A stretch of 64,000 nt of DNA from Dehalobacterium formicoaceticum. Lineage in GTDB: Bacteria; Bacillota; Dehalobacteriia; Dehalobacteriales; Dehalobacteriaceae. Made by a program: the position numbers and the translations under genes. The stretch spans positions 3,507,501 through 3,571,500 of the forward strand of contig NZ_CP022121.1 of assembly GCF_002224645.1 (NCBI RefSeq), in the 5' to 3' direction. The notes beneath the pieces were generated by a model. It made no database searches. It saw nothing but the letters and a program-made list of their open reading frames with translations, and was not told the origin of the DNA. This document shows, one piece after another, positions 36,785 through 47,107 of the stretch. How positions within the stretch are numbered: position 1 is the stretch's first letter; every line of letters begins with the position of its first letter.

Positions 36785-37378
36785 TTACAAGATGCCTTTG
36801 CTGGAGGGAATCCCTTTCTCCAGGTTATCCCGGGCTGCAGCTTGGCGCAAAGCCCGCGCCAATGCTTTAAAGATTCCTTCGATAATATGATGACTGTTCG
36901 ATCCGGAAATCTGCCGCACATGAAGGGTGATCCCTCCGGAAAAGGCAAAGGCTCTTAAAAATTCCGGAACCAGCTCCGTATCAAAATTTCCCACCTTGTC
37001 CGGAAGAGGGGCCAGATCACATACCAGATACGGGCGCCCGCTCAGATCCAAACTAACCATTATCAAAGTCTCATCCATGGGAACAAAAAAAGTACCATAC
37101 CTGTTAATCCCTGCTTTATCTCCTAAGGCTTCCCGGAAAGCCTGTCCCAACACCAAACCTAAATCTTCAATACTATGATGCTCATCCACGTCTAAATCTC
37201 CGGTCATTTCCAAGGTACAATCAAATAAGCTATGCCGGCAAAATAAGGTCATCATATGATCGAAAAAGCCGATGCCCGTGCTGCCTGTCAGCTTGCCCTC
37301 ACCCTCTAACTGCAGCATCAATTTGATCTGGGTTTCCGCCGTATTTCTTTCTACCATTCCTTGCCGCATCATCATCAA
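36785..37378 (-). CDS. hisB: imidazoleglycerol-phosphate dehydratase
   Basis: Sixth step of histidine synthesis. The 197-residue monofunctional enzyme has metal-binding motifs DHMMTLFCRHS, DEHHSIEDLG and SGSNSHHIIEG. The start overlaps the hisD stop (TGATG). A second candidate Met seven codons in has no spaced ribosome site, so the first is kept. Confidence 0.96.
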   Translation of the reverse strand: MMMMRQGMVERNTAETQIKLMLQLEGEGKLTGSTGIGFFDHMMTLFCRHSLFDCTLEMTGDLDVDEHHSIEDLGLVLGQAFREALGDKAGINRYGTFFVPMDETLIMVSLDLSGRPYLVCDLAPLPDKVGNFDTELVPEFLRAFAFSGGITLHVRQISGSNSHHIIEGIFKALARALRQAAARDNLEKGIPSSKGIL

Positions 37379-38658
37379 TCCTTCATCCTTACTTGCACTG
37401 CCTGGGCATGAGCGGTCAAACCTTCTTTTTCCGCCAGTCGGATAATATGTGCTCCGTCACTTTGCAGTTTTTCCTTGGTAAAATAAATGACGCTGGTTTT
37501 TTTCATAAAGGTATCTACCGTCACCGGAGAATAGAAGCGTGCCGTCCCCCCGGTGGGCAAAATATGATTCGGTCCTGCCCAATAATCTCCCACAGGTTCA
37601 GGTGCATATGCTCCCAAAAATACCGCTCCAGCATTTTTTACCAGTCCTAAAATCTCAAAAGGTTTCTCCACCATCAACTCCAGATGCTCCGGTGCTGCCA
37701 AATTGGCAATCTCCATGGATTCCTTTAAATCCGCGGTCAAGATAATCGCGCCATGATCATTGATGGATTTCTCCGCAATCTCCCGCCGGGAAAGAACCTG
37801 CAACTGTTTTTCCACTTCCTGCTGCACCTGAAGGGCTAGTTCCCCATCGGTGGTCACTAAAAGTGCTGTGGCCAGGACATCATGCTCTGCTTGGGAAAGG
37901 AGATCAGCGGCCAAAAATTCCGGTTTGGCCTTTTCATCAGCCACCACCAAAATCTCACTGGGTCCGGCCAGCATATCAATATCTACGGTGCCATAAACCA
38001 TTTTTTTCGCGATGGTGACAAAGATATTGCCCGGCCCTGTGATCTTATCCACCTTTGGAATCGTATCGGTACCATAGGCTAATGCTGCAATCGCCTGAGC
38101 TCCCCCGATTTTATAAATTTTTTGGACGCCCGCTTCTTGAGCAGCCACCAAGGTATAAGGATTGAGGGTTCCGTCCTTACCCGGCGGGGTAACCATGATA
38201 ATTTCTTCTACGCCGGCGACTTGAGCCGGGAGCACATTCATCATCACAGAAGAAGGATAGGATGCGGTACCTCCCGGCACATAAACCCCTACCCGTTCCA
38301 AAGGACGGTATATCTGTCCCGTGATGGAACCTTTTTCATCCGGCTCCATCCAGGAATGGGTGCGCTGCTTTTCGTGAAAACGACGGATCTGATCCATGGC
38401 CATCCGTAAAGAAAGAAGATAGTCCTCATCCACCTGGGCGTATGCAGCTTCGATCTCTGTTTTCTTAACTAAAAGATCATCCAGGGTCAGGGTGGGACAA
38501 TCGAATTTTTGGGAATACTCAATTAAGGCTTGATCCCCCCGCACTTTTATGTTCTCCAGAATGTCTTCCACCAACCCACGGTAACCTTGATCTTCCACCT
38601 GTTTTTTCTCGATTAATTGGCTAAATTCCTTGCTGTTAGCATCGATTATTCTGATCAC
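37375..38658 (-). CDS. hisD: histidinol dehydrogenase
   Basis: Oxidises histidinol to histidine in two NAD-dependent steps. The 427-residue protein carries [48 protein letters not shown] and [18 protein letters not shown] with the zinc ligands in place. It overlaps the hisG 3' end by about 23 bases. Confidence 0.97.
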   Translation of the reverse strand: MIRIIDANSKEFSQLIEKKQVEDQGYRGLVEDILENIKVRGDQALIEYSQKFDCPTLTLDDLLVKKTEIEAAYAQVDEDYLLSLRMAMDQIRRFHEKQRTHSWMEPDEKGSITGQIYRPLERVGVYVPGGTASYPSSVMMNVLPAQVAGVEEIIMVTPPGKDGTLNPYTLVAAQEAGVQKIYKIGGAQAIAALAYGTDTIPKVDKITGPGNIFVTIAKKMVYGTVDIDMLAGPSEILVVADEKAKPEFLAADLLSQAEHDVLATALLVTTDGELALQVQQEVEKQLQVLSRREIAEKSINDHGAIILTADLKESMEIANLAAPEHLELMVEKPFEILGLVKNAGAVFLGAYAPEPVGDYWAGPNHILPTGGTARFYSPVTVDTFMKKTSVIYFTKEKLQSDGAHIIRLAEKEGLTAHAQAVQVRMKD

Positions 38659-39367
38659 CAGACTCTGTCTCCTCCTTGGTTAATGCCCGCATTTTTTCAA
38701 TTAGTTCCTGCATTCTTTCGTGTTTGATACGATAACTGACCCGATTGGCAATGAGACGGGCTGAGGCAGAAAAAATCTCTGCAATCGGCACCAAATCATT
38801 TTCCTTAAGGGTGGCACCACTGGACACAATATCGACAATCATTTCCGAAAGATTTACTTTTGGCGCCAATTCAATATTACCGTGCAGCTTAATGACTTCA
38901 ACCTGGACGCCCTGGTCCCGCAAAAATACATCCGCGACACGGGGAAATTTCGTCGCAACCCGAGTATGATTGAAGTGAGAAAGGGAAACATGACCCTGTT
39001 CATCGGCCAATTCTTCAGCCCGTTTTTTGGGGATTGCTACCACAAAACGACAGGCTCCGAATTTAAGATCCACCAATTCAAAAACATCCTTATTGCTTTC
39101 CACCAGGGAGTCCTTACCCACAATCCCCAGATCTGCTGCACCATAATCTACATAGGTAGGGACGTCTGTAGGACGGCAAATAATATAATTGACATTCTCT
39201 TCCGGATATGCAAAGAAGAGTTTTCTGGAATCTGTCTCCAATGATTCCACAGGATAACCTGCTTTTTGCAAGAGCTCGATGGCATCTGTACCCAATTTTC
39301 CTTTGGGCAGAGCAATAGTTAAGGTATCTGCTTTTATTGTTTTATTTATTTCATGGGTTTCATTCAT
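38636..39367 (-). CDS. hisG: ATP phosphoribosyltransferase, short form
   Basis: First and regulated step of histidine synthesis. At about 243 residues it lacks the C-terminal regulatory domain, so it needs HisZ, which is encoded directly upstream. Motifs [27 protein letters not shown] and [17 protein letters not shown] are present. The Met at 39367 after GGTGG is chosen over the longer frame to 39397. Confidence 0.96.
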   Translation of the reverse strand: MNETHEINKTIKADTLTIALPKGKLGTDAIELLQKAGYPVESLETDSRKLFFAYPEENVNYIICRPTDVPTYVDYGAADLGIVGKDSLVESNKDVFELVDLKFGACRFVVAIPKKRAEELADEQGHVSLSHFNHTRVATKFPRVADVFLRDQGVQVEVIKLHGNIELAPKVNLSEMIVDIVSSGATLKENDLVPIAEIFSASARLIANRVSYRIKHERMQELIEKMRALTKEETESGDQNNRC

Positions 39368-39386
39368 TATTTTAATTCCACCGCCT

Positions 39387-40523
39387 TTATAACTCAATCA
39401 CTTCTTTGGCTTGGGGCAAAGTTTCCTTCTTGCTGAATGCCGTCCGCACCCTAAAACCACTCCGGCGCAATTCCTGAGCTTTTTTAATACCCGCTGCCCA
39501 ATCTTGACAGATCACCAGATAGTCCAGGACATCGGAATCATGCTCCGTTTCCCCCAAGGCCAGCATCAAGCGTTCCAAGCCGATGGCAAAGCCTGTCGCC
39601 GGTGCCGGAGCACCATAATGGCTTAAAAGATCATCATACCTGCCCCCTCCTAAAATGGGTGCTCCCACTTTAGGACTATAACCTTCAAAAATAATACCAC
39701 TATAGTAATCAAAATCCCGTACAATGCCAAAGTCAATAAAAACATGCTGCTCCACGCCGAAAACCTGGAGCAGACGATAAATTTCTGCCAGATTCTCCAA
39801 AGCAGCTTGAGATGTGGGGTTATTGGTGACCTTTGAGGCCTGATGAATGACGCTGATATCCCCTCTCAAAGTAGGTAAAAGTAAAATTACTTCTTTAATG
39901 TCCGATGCTGCCTGAACGCGGTTTAAGATAGTTTCTAATTTTACGTAATCTTTTTTCCATACTGCTTTGAGAACCTCCAGCTCATCCTCTTCATCCAGTT
40001 TTAACTGATCGATGATCCCTCGAAGAAAATCCCGGTGACCTAAACTGATTTGAAAATCAGCTAAGCCTGATTCCTTTAAGGTCTCCACCGCCAAGGCGAT
40101 GACTTCGCCGTCCGCAGCTGCTCCCTTGGAGCCGATAAATTCCACGCCTCCTTGATAAAATTCCCGTTGCCGGCCCATTTGAATATTTTCATAGCGAAAA
40201 ACCCGGGTGAGATAGAAAAACTTCAAGGGATAATCGGCCGGGGAAAAATGATTGGCCGTCATCCGGGCAATGGGTGTTGTCATATCCGTACGCAGGGCCA
40301 AAATTTGTCCTTCCCGGTCAACCAATTTGAAAAACTGATCTTCCGGGGTTTCCGCAGGACGTAAATTTTCATAGTACTCTAAAGCAGGAGTCGCCACTTC
40401 TTCATAGCCCCAGCTTAAAAATTTATTAATTAAACAGTTCTCCAGTTTCCTTTTGGCTCTGGCTTCTGCAGGGAGGAGATCTCTCATCCCTTTCGGCAAT
40501 TGAAAGCTATTTTTCTCCTTCAA
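39387..40523 (-). CDS. hisZ: ATP phosphoribosyltransferase regulatory subunit
   Basis: Paralogue of histidyl-tRNA synthetase that forms a hetero-octamer with short HisG and confers histidine feedback. 378 residues, class II fold: [57 protein letters not shown] and a degenerate C-terminus without an anticodon-binding domain. TTG start, 8 bases after AAAGGAG. First gene of hisZGDBHA(FI). No hisC is present in the window. Confidence 0.95.
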   Translation of the reverse strand: MKEKNSFQLPKGMRDLLPAEARAKRKLENCLINKFLSWGYEEVATPALEYYENLRPAETPEDQFFKLVDREGQILALRTDMTTPIARMTANHFSPADYPLKFFYLTRVFRYENIQMGRQREFYQGGVEFIGSKGAAADGEVIALAVETLKESGLADFQISLGHRDFLRGIIDQLKLDEEDELEVLKAVWKKDYVKLETILNRVQAASDIKEVILLLPTLRGDISVIHQASKVTNNPTSQAALENLAEIYRLLQVFGVEQHVFIDFGIVRDFDYYSGIIFEGYSPKVGAPILGGGRYDDLLSHYGAPAPATGFAIGLERLMLALGETEHDSDVLDYLVICQDWAAGIKKAQELRRSGFRVRTAFSKKETLPQAKEVIEL

Positions 40524-40539
40524 ACCAATCTCTCCTTTA

Positions 40540-40569
40540 TTACTTTAACGTGCTAAAGCATTAAAGTAA
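40540..40569. promoter_or_regulatory. 9-bp inverted repeat upstream of hisZ, possible operator
   Basis: TTACTTTAA and TTAAAGTAA flank a 12-base centre that itself contains GTGCTAAAGCA. The repeat is immediately upstream of the hisZ ribosome site. No T-box elements were seen, so a protein operator is a reasonable guess. Confidence 0.45.
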
Positions 40570-40765
40570 TTCTAACATCCGTCTGCTGATACGTCAATCT
40601 TTTTTATGAGTTTTACGCAAATTTTATCATCAATCATTTTAATAATCAACGTTTTAGCGTCTCCTGGATTTCTAAAAAATCAAGGTGCTGAAGAAGTTCT
40701 AGCCGCAAGATACAAAAAGATATGTGTCTCTCATATTCTTATGGTAACTATTAACTCCTTTGGCA

Positions 40766-42934
40766 CTAATATTCTTCTGGTGAAGGAAGTACATTCTTAA
40801 ATTGCTCTAATTTCATATAATCTGTTTTTTGCAACCAATTAGTTAAAGTGGTTTTATTCCAATCTGTTAGATGACTTAATTGCCTCATCCGTGGTATATC
40901 CCATAAAGACTTAGAGGATGTTCCATCTATGTTTTTCAATATGTACTCCTCAAAGCTCTTTGTGTATTTAACTATATCGTCTTTTTCTTCTCCACGCACC
41001 CAATCTTCGTCCTTAAACAAACTTGCATATCTCGTTTTTTTATCTTTGATAACTAATGTAGGTGTAATTTTGATAGTTCCCATGCCTAATGGTTTTCCCA
41101 TACCAATCTTATGATAGTGCTTTTCCGGAAAATTCAAGGCAAATAACAGTGCTCCTAACTCCACTCGTGACAAATTCTCAAACCGAATTTTTCCAGTAAA
41201 GCAGGTACCTTCTTTTACCGGTTTTATCTGGGTATGTTGGGTATCAGATTCCTTGATTTGGTCTTTTTTCTCAACCCAGTTATCATTGCTCCCATTTATA
41301 TTCCGGTGCCAATACATTTTTAAGCCCCTTATCTGTGCTTCTTTGCTGTTCCAATGTACTAAAGATTTCAGTGGGGTATTAACACCTTGAGGCTGTTTCA
41401 GATAATGTTGAAAGGTAGTCGGTTTAGGTGATCCTAAGATTTTTGGCGATAATGTCCCCATCAACACATTTCTCTGACCTGGATTTAAAATAGCATCTTC
41501 AAAGAATACTCGTGAAGAAAATTGAGATTCCTTGCCAAAAATAGCTTCTGCAATATCAAATACATCTTCATTATTATGAGAGGAGGGTATTATTTCGCCA
41601 ATTGTTCTTTTATAAGGTAAGCGGAACATGCCAGTATGACCAAAAGCTGTTATTTCTCCCTGTTCATCAGTGAGATAAAAGCAAGGAACACTACCACCAT
41701 GTTTTTTAAGTTGATTAAGCAAATCTGCCCGTGGGTCACGATTAGCATCTTCCGTATAATTATATATCAGTTCCTCAGGGATTTGAGTGGGTTCAACATT
41801 TTCATCGGCTAAATTTATGATCCAATGCATATGCTTTTTGTCTCCAAGATTACCAGAAGATACCAAGCAACCTTTTTTTAATCCTTGTTCAGCATTAAGA
41901 CTTACTCTGGTTACCTTTGCATACTTCAAATTATATGGAATTTCTTTGTTACGGCCTCTAAAATGTCGGTGTAAAGTTGGGGAAACAGCCTCAAAAAATA
42001 TTTCTTTTAAACTAAACGGGTCACATGTAATCTGTGAATTTTCAAGCATTCTATTTCTGGTATTAAAATTAACACGATAGATTTGAGTATTATGAATAAC
42101 CTTTGATGGTTTAATGAAATAGCTACTCTCGCTTTTTTCAAGAAAACCAGCTTTAATTTTTGGATAGAAAGAATCATTCTCATCCACCATTGAAGTACGG
42201 TAATCAAGCCCAAGCTTTGAGGTATCTGCGACAGCCCGGAAAAAGAAACGTTTTCTCCTATCCACTGGTCCTATTTTACTATAACTAATAATTTCCACAA
42301 GACTCCGAATCATGCCCCGCAGACTGCTTCCAGGAATTCTAATATTTCCACTCGGAGCAAAAAAATCAGGCTTATCGCATTTTGTTTCATCCTTGGATTC
42401 AATAAATTCATCCCTTGCCAATCCGCCTCTGATATACAAAGGAGTGATGGTTTCAACTTCTAAATTAATATGTCCCGATAACCTATCCTTACCTTTTCGA
42501 ATGCACTCCTTAAGTTCGCCAGGAGAGGGAAATTCAGCTGTTACCACCTTTTCATTTAGGTCAACAAAATTGTATGGGGCTTTGGCTTCTCTCTTCTCCG
42601 TGTATTTGTACTCTTCCGAATAATTATTCTGCATTTTATTAAATGTGGAACTTTTATTATTAGATTTAAAAATTTTTTGAGTATTATCTTGATTTTTTAC
42701 GATAGTATTTGGAGATAATTTTTTTGTTGAGATTGAACTATTATATTTTTTACCGTTATATTCGATTTCAGTAAGCTGACCTTTTTCAAGAGTATACTGA
42801 ATTTCTTGATTATTCATATCCATAGTAACAGTAAACCAGGGTTTTATACCGATGGTTTTCCCATTTTGCATTTTAATATTTCCGATACATATACCTTTTT
42901 TACTTTTTAAAACAATAATTACTCCCTTTTCCAT
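40766..42934 (-). CDS. TIGR03986-type CRISPR RAMP protein
   Basis: 722 residues, last gene of the type III effector operon. The core begins at about residue 120 (APYNFVDLNEKVVTAEFPSP), then SGHINLEVETITPLYIRGG, the RAMP-type IRIPGSSLRGMIRSLVEI, and a C-terminal FTGKIRFENLSRVELGALLF followed by HKIGMGKPLGMGTIKI, the glycine-rich loop. The length suggests two fused Cas7-like folds. Residues 1-115 are an extra beta-rich, then Ser/Asn/Lys-rich, extension that I cannot assign. Probably a backbone or accessory subunit of the complex. Confidence 0.8.
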   Translation of the reverse strand: MEKGVIIVLKSKKGICIGNIKMQNGKTIGIKPWFTVTMDMNNQEIQYTLEKGQLTEIEYNGKKYNSSISTKKLSPNTIVKNQDNTQKIFKSNNKSSTFNKMQNNYSEEYKYTEKREAKAPYNFVDLNEKVVTAEFPSPGELKECIRKGKDRLSGHINLEVETITPLYIRGGLARDEFIESKDETKCDKPDFFAPSGNIRIPGSSLRGMIRSLVEIISYSKIGPVDRRKRFFFRAVADTSKLGLDYRTSMVDENDSFYPKIKAGFLEKSESSYFIKPSKVIHNTQIYRVNFNTRNRMLENSQITCDPFSLKEIFFEAVSPTLHRHFRGRNKEIPYNLKYAKVTRVSLNAEQGLKKGCLVSSGNLGDKKHMHWIINLADENVEPTQIPEELIYNYTEDANRDPRADLLNQLKKHGGSVPCFYLTDEQGEITAFGHTGMFRLPYKRTIGEIIPSSHNNEDVFDIAEAIFGKESQFSSRVFFEDAILNPGQRNVLMGTLSPKILGSPKPTTFQHYLKQPQGVNTPLKSLVHWNSKEAQIRGLKMYWHRNINGSNDNWVEKKDQIKESDTQHTQIKPVKEGTCFTGKIRFENLSRVELGALLFALNFPEKHYHKIGMGKPLGMGTIKITPTLVIKDKKTRYASLFKDEDWVRGEEKDDIVKYTKSFEEYILKNIDGTSSKSLWDIPRMRQLSHLTDWNKTTLTNWLQKTDYMKLEQFKNVLPSPEEY

Positions 42935-42936
42935 AC

Positions 42937-43518
42937 CTATTCCCCCCTCTCATAATTGGCTATCTTTACAAAACGGCAGTCTACATACCCTGCCTGGCAT
43001 CTGTTATTATAAGAAATATAATTTCTTGTGGTTAATGCAATGCGTTTTTTTCCGGTATTAACCGAACATGCGGAAATTGGGAGAGGTATGATTAATTCCG
43101 TACCTCTGTCTTCCTTTAGTTCCGTCCAGTAACCAACAGCGTTTGCCTTAGTTCCCCATAGTATCTGCTGTGCATCGACAACTTCCTGTTCTTCTCCGTC
43201 AGAAATATTATCTATCCTTAATCGCTTTTTAAATATATTTCCTTTACTCTTCCATAAATGGAGTTCCTGTTCTTGATTAAAAATACGCATTTTTAATAAA
43301 TGTTTCGGCAGAAAGGTCTTTTCTTGGGGGAACTTTATTTTTCCATCAGTAATCATGCCAATTAAAACCTTATAGTGTAAATAAGTGACTACTAAAGACC
43401 CTTCCGGCATATTTAAGGCCTCAGCCTCAACAGCCTGATAATCGTCCAACACCAATTCACTGAGTACTGATTTAGTTTTTATCTCTTTAAAATTCAAACC
43501 CAATTCTTTACTATTCAT
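42937..43518 (-). CDS. csx19: type III-D associated protein Csx19
   Basis: About 193 residues from the Met at 43518, just after GGAGGGTGC. The pattern VVTYLHYKVLIGMITDGKI, IFNQEQELHLWKS, QQILWGTKANAV and EDRGTELIIPLPIS corresponds to the TIGR03984/Csx19 family, found almost only in subtype III-D loci. No catalytic motif is known. It overlaps the double RAMP gene by four bases and lies two bases before the next gene. Confidence 0.75.
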   Translation of the reverse strand: MNSKELGLNFKEIKTKSVLSELVLDDYQAVEAEALNMPEGSLVVTYLHYKVLIGMITDGKIKFPQEKTFLPKHLLKMRIFNQEQELHLWKSKGNIFKKRLRIDNISDGEEQEVVDAQQILWGTKANAVGYWTELKEDRGTELIIPLPISACSVNTGKKRIALTTRNYISYNNRCQAGYVDCRFVKIANYERGE

Positions 43519-44924
43519 GAGCACCCTCCTTCTGCCTGGCACTTTGCTGCCAAGGAGGTGACAAGTCCTTCCAGCATATCTGCAGCACCCCCAACTGATA
43601 AATTTCCATTAGGCGTTTCTGAAATCGCAATAATATTTTTATCCACCCTAATCTCCACACTAATACCTTGAAGCACCCCACGACCCACATTCTTTTCTCC
43701 CCCCAGGGGAAGATCCCCTGTCCAAAGGTCTTTCACAATCAAAAGAAGAAGTCCCGCTTCCCATTCCTCAAAATCCGGCACAAGCATTTCAATCGTTACC
43801 ATCGCTTTCTTGTCGTCCCCCGGCCAAAGGGGCATGGTGTTAAACAAAGCTCCGGTTATAGTTCCCCCTGTAAAACGGTCTATCTTAATCCGATTTTGCA
43901 CCATGGAAATTGTATTATTAATCTCCGTTTCCCGTACTATCAATCGGCTTTTCTGCTTTGTTTTACCTTTATTTTCAGAACATTCAGTATCGGCCCAACC
44001 AAAGAGAGATTTGGTCATTTTCTCCCCATTTCCCCCTAAAACATTTATAATTTCCAGAGCTCGATTTCTTACTGCCCCTTTTACTGAGGTGCCAGGTAAT
44101 ATAGTCTTACCTGCTGATGTAATATGAACAGCATCAGGTTCTTCCGGAGTTCCTGAATAAGATCTTATAATTAAGGAATTCTTTATCGAGAAGTGAGCTT
44201 TAATTTCCAATGATCGACCCTTTTTAGTAAACATATCGCTGGGTTTGATGGAAGTTTTTTTCACCTGCTCTAAATCTCTGTTTAGCCAAGCAAAGACATT
44301 TGCAACCTGTGTAAAATCATATTGGTACCAAGAGGTATCCACCAGCCGAAACCGGCCAAAGCCTTTCGTTGTCATTCTACCTAAAGTGATTTCCCCTTGT
44401 TCCATAGCCTCTGCCAACAGAGCTAAGATTTCCAAATATACTTCTTTATGTTCCCGATTGGCCTCGCGCAAAGTTATCTCCATCTTTAGATCAAAGGTAA
44501 TTCCCGGTTCGACAACCTCATAGTCAAATTTGCATTTATCCTCTGCAATCCCCAGATAGCTATCCAGTTTTACTCCATCCCGTACCCGAATGATAGGATT
44601 TTCTTGAGGAGACAAGAACGAGTCTGAGATAGCAAGTGCACTTTGAAAGCAATTATCCTTATTTTGCCGATTCTCATATCCCCAGAACATATTTATTTGC
44701 TCTTGCTTTTCCTTATCTTGCATATTGGGCACAAAACTTTCGAAAAAGAAGTGCCGCATAACTCCTGTGAGAGAAGTAGCTGGAATATATGGTCTTCCCT
44801 GATGATCTTTTAAAACAGTAATATCCACCGAATTGCCTGTTTCTTCTGATCCAATAATAAGTGGGCTGTCCAAAATAAGTTTTCCTTGAAGGAGAATTTT
44901 CCCGATTATTGCCGCATTCTTCAT
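43515..44924 (-). CDS. double Cas7-like (Csm3-type) RAMP fusion
   Basis: 469 residues made of two Csm3/Cas7-like halves. Half 1 (about 1-215) has SEETGNSVDITVLKDHQGRP with an Asp in the position used for RNA cleavage by Csm3, YIPATSLTGVMRH and TLGRMTTKGFGRF. Half 2 (about 235-450) has EEPDAVHITSAGKTILPGTS, VKGAVRNRALE and GGEKNVGRGVLQG. Both would be backbone subunits along the crRNA. Such Cas7 fusions are typical of III-D loci and are the starting point for the type III-E single-chain effector. Confidence 0.82.
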   Translation of the reverse strand: MKNAAIIGKILLQGKLILDSPLIIGSEETGNSVDITVLKDHQGRPYIPATSLTGVMRHFFFESFVPNMQDKEKQEQINMFWGYENRQNKDNCFQSALAISDSFLSPQENPIIRVRDGVKLDSYLGIAEDKCKFDYEVVEPGITFDLKMEITLREANREHKEVYLEILALLAEAMEQGEITLGRMTTKGFGRFRLVDTSWYQYDFTQVANVFAWLNRDLEQVKKTSIKPSDMFTKKGRSLEIKAHFSIKNSLIIRSYSGTPEEPDAVHITSAGKTILPGTSVKGAVRNRALEIINVLGGNGEKMTKSLFGWADTECSENKGKTKQKSRLIVRETEINNTISMVQNRIKIDRFTGGTITGALFNTMPLWPGDDKKAMVTIEMLVPDFEEWEAGLLLLIVKDLWTGDLPLGGEKNVGRGVLQGISVEIRVDKNIIAISETPNGNLSVGGAADMLEGLVTSLAAKCQAEGGCS

Positions 44925-46447
44925 TTACTCTCCCTCCTCTTATTCAATTTTCGCATGGTATTAAAGAATGATAACCAATATACACGGTATAAACGTTTTT
45001 GTAAATCTGGATTCTCCGGCCTAAAACTAAGCTCTTTAGTTAACTTTCCCAAATCACCTTCGATAGACAGGCGAAATGGCATTCCCCCGCTTTCCAATGC
45101 GTCCAGTAAAGTAATCCTTTTCTTTTTATTACGACAAGCCTTCAACTTATCTTTACCGATTTTTTTAATGTTCTTAATCATTTCCCGAAATTCTTCAGGA
45201 CTGTCGGCGTTCTTCAACATTAACTCCAGTTTCCCTACCATGCTGCTGTTCAGAGATTTTCCGGCAGTATTATCAGAGCAATCAGCTGCATCCCTTAATC
45301 CCTGATCATTTACCTGTCTTTCCAAAACAGCTTCCACCACCTGAGAGAAACATTGATTCAGCTCAACCGGCATGGTACCCATAGGCCTTTTTTGTTTATG
45401 TACTTTTCTATTCCCGGGCTCTTCCAACCTTATCTGCTCATCCGGCAAGATATTGAATTCCACCCTGCCAAATCCTTCCCATGTTCTTTCCCCAATTCCT
45501 TCAAAAGCTAATTCATGAAGCTTTTCTTTGGTCTTATTTTTCAGTTCCGGGAATTCCATCATAAAGCTTGTCCCTGCCGCTAATGCCTTTGCACTGGGGC
45601 TTTTTAACTTCCAAACGCCTACATAGCTTTCTGTTTCATCAGAACGGGCATAAAAACTGCTAATTTTGAAATCTTTTGTTTCCAAGGCATCTTCTAAATA
45701 TTGTTTCAGAATTTCTTCTGAAACCTCAGGATAACCATATTCATTCCATAAGATAGCAGGAGATAATAAAGTAACTGTAATCCTTTTGCCTATGCTTTTG
45801 TTTAATTGGCTATAAGGAATAATCTCCTTGAATTCCAATGAAACTGCTCCGTACTGTACGCTGCGGGAACGGCCAATCTGCAACTCCAGCCTGTCTCCAA
45901 ACATTTTTTTTACAGCCATTAGATCTTTTTTTTCTCCCCGAATGAACCCGCAAAAATCTTGACCAGCCTGGAGAGACTCATAATTAAAAATCGTTCCGTC
46001 AGTACTTTTCCCTTTAATCCTATCTTTTCGTGCACTATGAAAAGAGAAGGATTTTTCCGGAGTTTTTTTCTTTAGTTCATCTCCGTTTATATAAATGAAT
46101 CCATTGATCCCTTTAGGTGTTTCCTCAAGAATATCTTCAAAAAGATTATAGATTTTCCCGGTTTCCTTTCCTACATGTAAGGAGATAGGTGCAGGAAAAT
46201 ATTGTTCACCTTCCCACCGGGGATAAGCATTAGAAAAAATCAACTTGCCATATAGAAACCAGCGGGCAAATTCTTTATCTTCATGAGCATTTTCCAGTTT
46301 TTTTCTTTTTATATATTGGGCAGTCAGAGCCCCCAGTAAGGTTTTCCCGGGAATATAATCCAGTGTACCGGTCATATTCAAATCATCGGAGCCGGAGCTG
46401 ATCAAAACCGGGGCGTTTGTTTTTAGATGGTATTCCATGGAGTACAT
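44921..46447 (-). CDS. csx10: Csx10 (Cas5-group RAMP)
   Basis: 508 residues, the signature subunit of subtype III-D. The N-terminal region VLISSGSDDLNMTGTLDYIP, GKTLLGALTAQYI, FLYGKLIFSNAYPRWEG and FPAPISLHVGKE follows the Csx10 pattern, and a RAMP glycine-rich loop occurs in EGIGERTWEGFGRVEF. Csx10 is expected to bind the 5' handle of crRNA next to Cas10. It overlaps the following gene's start by 4 bases and lies 4 bases from the preceding gene. The C-terminal 110 residues are helical and charged. Confidence 0.82.
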   Translation of the reverse strand: MYSMEYHLKTNAPVLISSGSDDLNMTGTLDYIPGKTLLGALTAQYIKRKKLENAHEDKEFARWFLYGKLIFSNAYPRWEGEQYFPAPISLHVGKETGKIYNLFEDILEETPKGINGFIYINGDELKKKTPEKSFSFHSARKDRIKGKSTDGTIFNYESLQAGQDFCGFIRGEKKDLMAVKKMFGDRLELQIGRSRSVQYGAVSLEFKEIIPYSQLNKSIGKRITVTLLSPAILWNEYGYPEVSEEILKQYLEDALETKDFKISSFYARSDETESYVGVWKLKSPSAKALAAGTSFMMEFPELKNKTKEKLHELAFEGIGERTWEGFGRVEFNILPDEQIRLEEPGNRKVHKQKRPMGTMPVELNQCFSQVVEAVLERQVNDQGLRDAADCSDNTAGKSLNSSMVGKLELMLKNADSPEEFREMIKNIKKIGKDKLKACRNKKKRITLLDALESGGMPFRLSIEGDLGKLTKELSFRPENPDLQKRLYRVYWLSFFNTMRKLNKRRESK

Positions 46448-46450
46448 AAA

Positions 46451-47107
46451 TCATGCTCCTTTCAATTGTTTTATGATCTCCGAACTAAGTTCCTGTCCGT
46501 CTTGATAAAGAGAACATGCAACTTCACCCAGCCCTCTGTTGCGGCCACTACCTACCCGACGTAGATTTATGCAAGCCAAAGTTATCAGCTGGATAAGTTT
46601 CGGTTTTTCTTCCTGCAAAATTATTTCTCCCTGGAAGGTACAGCCTGGTTTAAGTACCCGACAGGTACGCAGGCTTCCCTCCCGGGCAAGTCCATTATCG
46701 TCTATTGCGGTTTGCATCAGAACTTGCGTCATGGTATTTAATACTTCTTGTTGTGACAAAACACCGGCGAATTCTTCAAAAGACCATTCCAGCCAAGGAA
46801 TGGCAGATTGAAAGTTTTCAAAAAACAAATTAGTATATGACAAAGGAGATGGTTGAAAACTGCCTGATTGTCCAAAACACTCATCTACATCTTCCGGCTT
46901 GAAATAACGGTTATTGGAACAATGAAACATTTCCACAACTTCTTGGGCACTTTCCCGCAGCAAACCCTTCAATCGTCTGGCAGGAAAATATGGAAAGCCA
47001 TATTGGTCATATGCCAGATCATTATCAATAGCCGCACTCCATCCTTCCCCGGAACCTAAAAGGAGAAACGATAAATTAGTTATTTTAATAGTAAGTTTTA
47101 AATCCAT
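46451..47107 (-). CDS. small Csm3-like (Cas7) RAMP protein
   Basis: 218 residues: LTIKITNLSFLLLGSGEGWS, PYFPARRLKGLLRESAQE and the C-terminal LRRVGSGRNRGLGEV glycine-rich loop. A single-domain Cas7-type backbone subunit. An Asp occurs in AAIDNDLAYDQYG in the loop where Csm3 carries its catalytic Asp. Overlaps cas10 by 10 bases. Confidence 0.82.
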   Translation of the reverse strand: MDLKLTIKITNLSFLLLGSGEGWSAAIDNDLAYDQYGFPYFPARRLKGLLRESAQEVVEMFHCSNNRYFKPEDVDECFGQSGSFQPSPLSYTNLFFENFQSAIPWLEWSFEEFAGVLSQQEVLNTMTQVLMQTAIDDNGLAREGSLRTCRVLKPGCTFQGEIILQEEKPKLIQLITLACINLRRVGSGRNRGLGEVACSLYQDGQELSSEIIKQLKGA

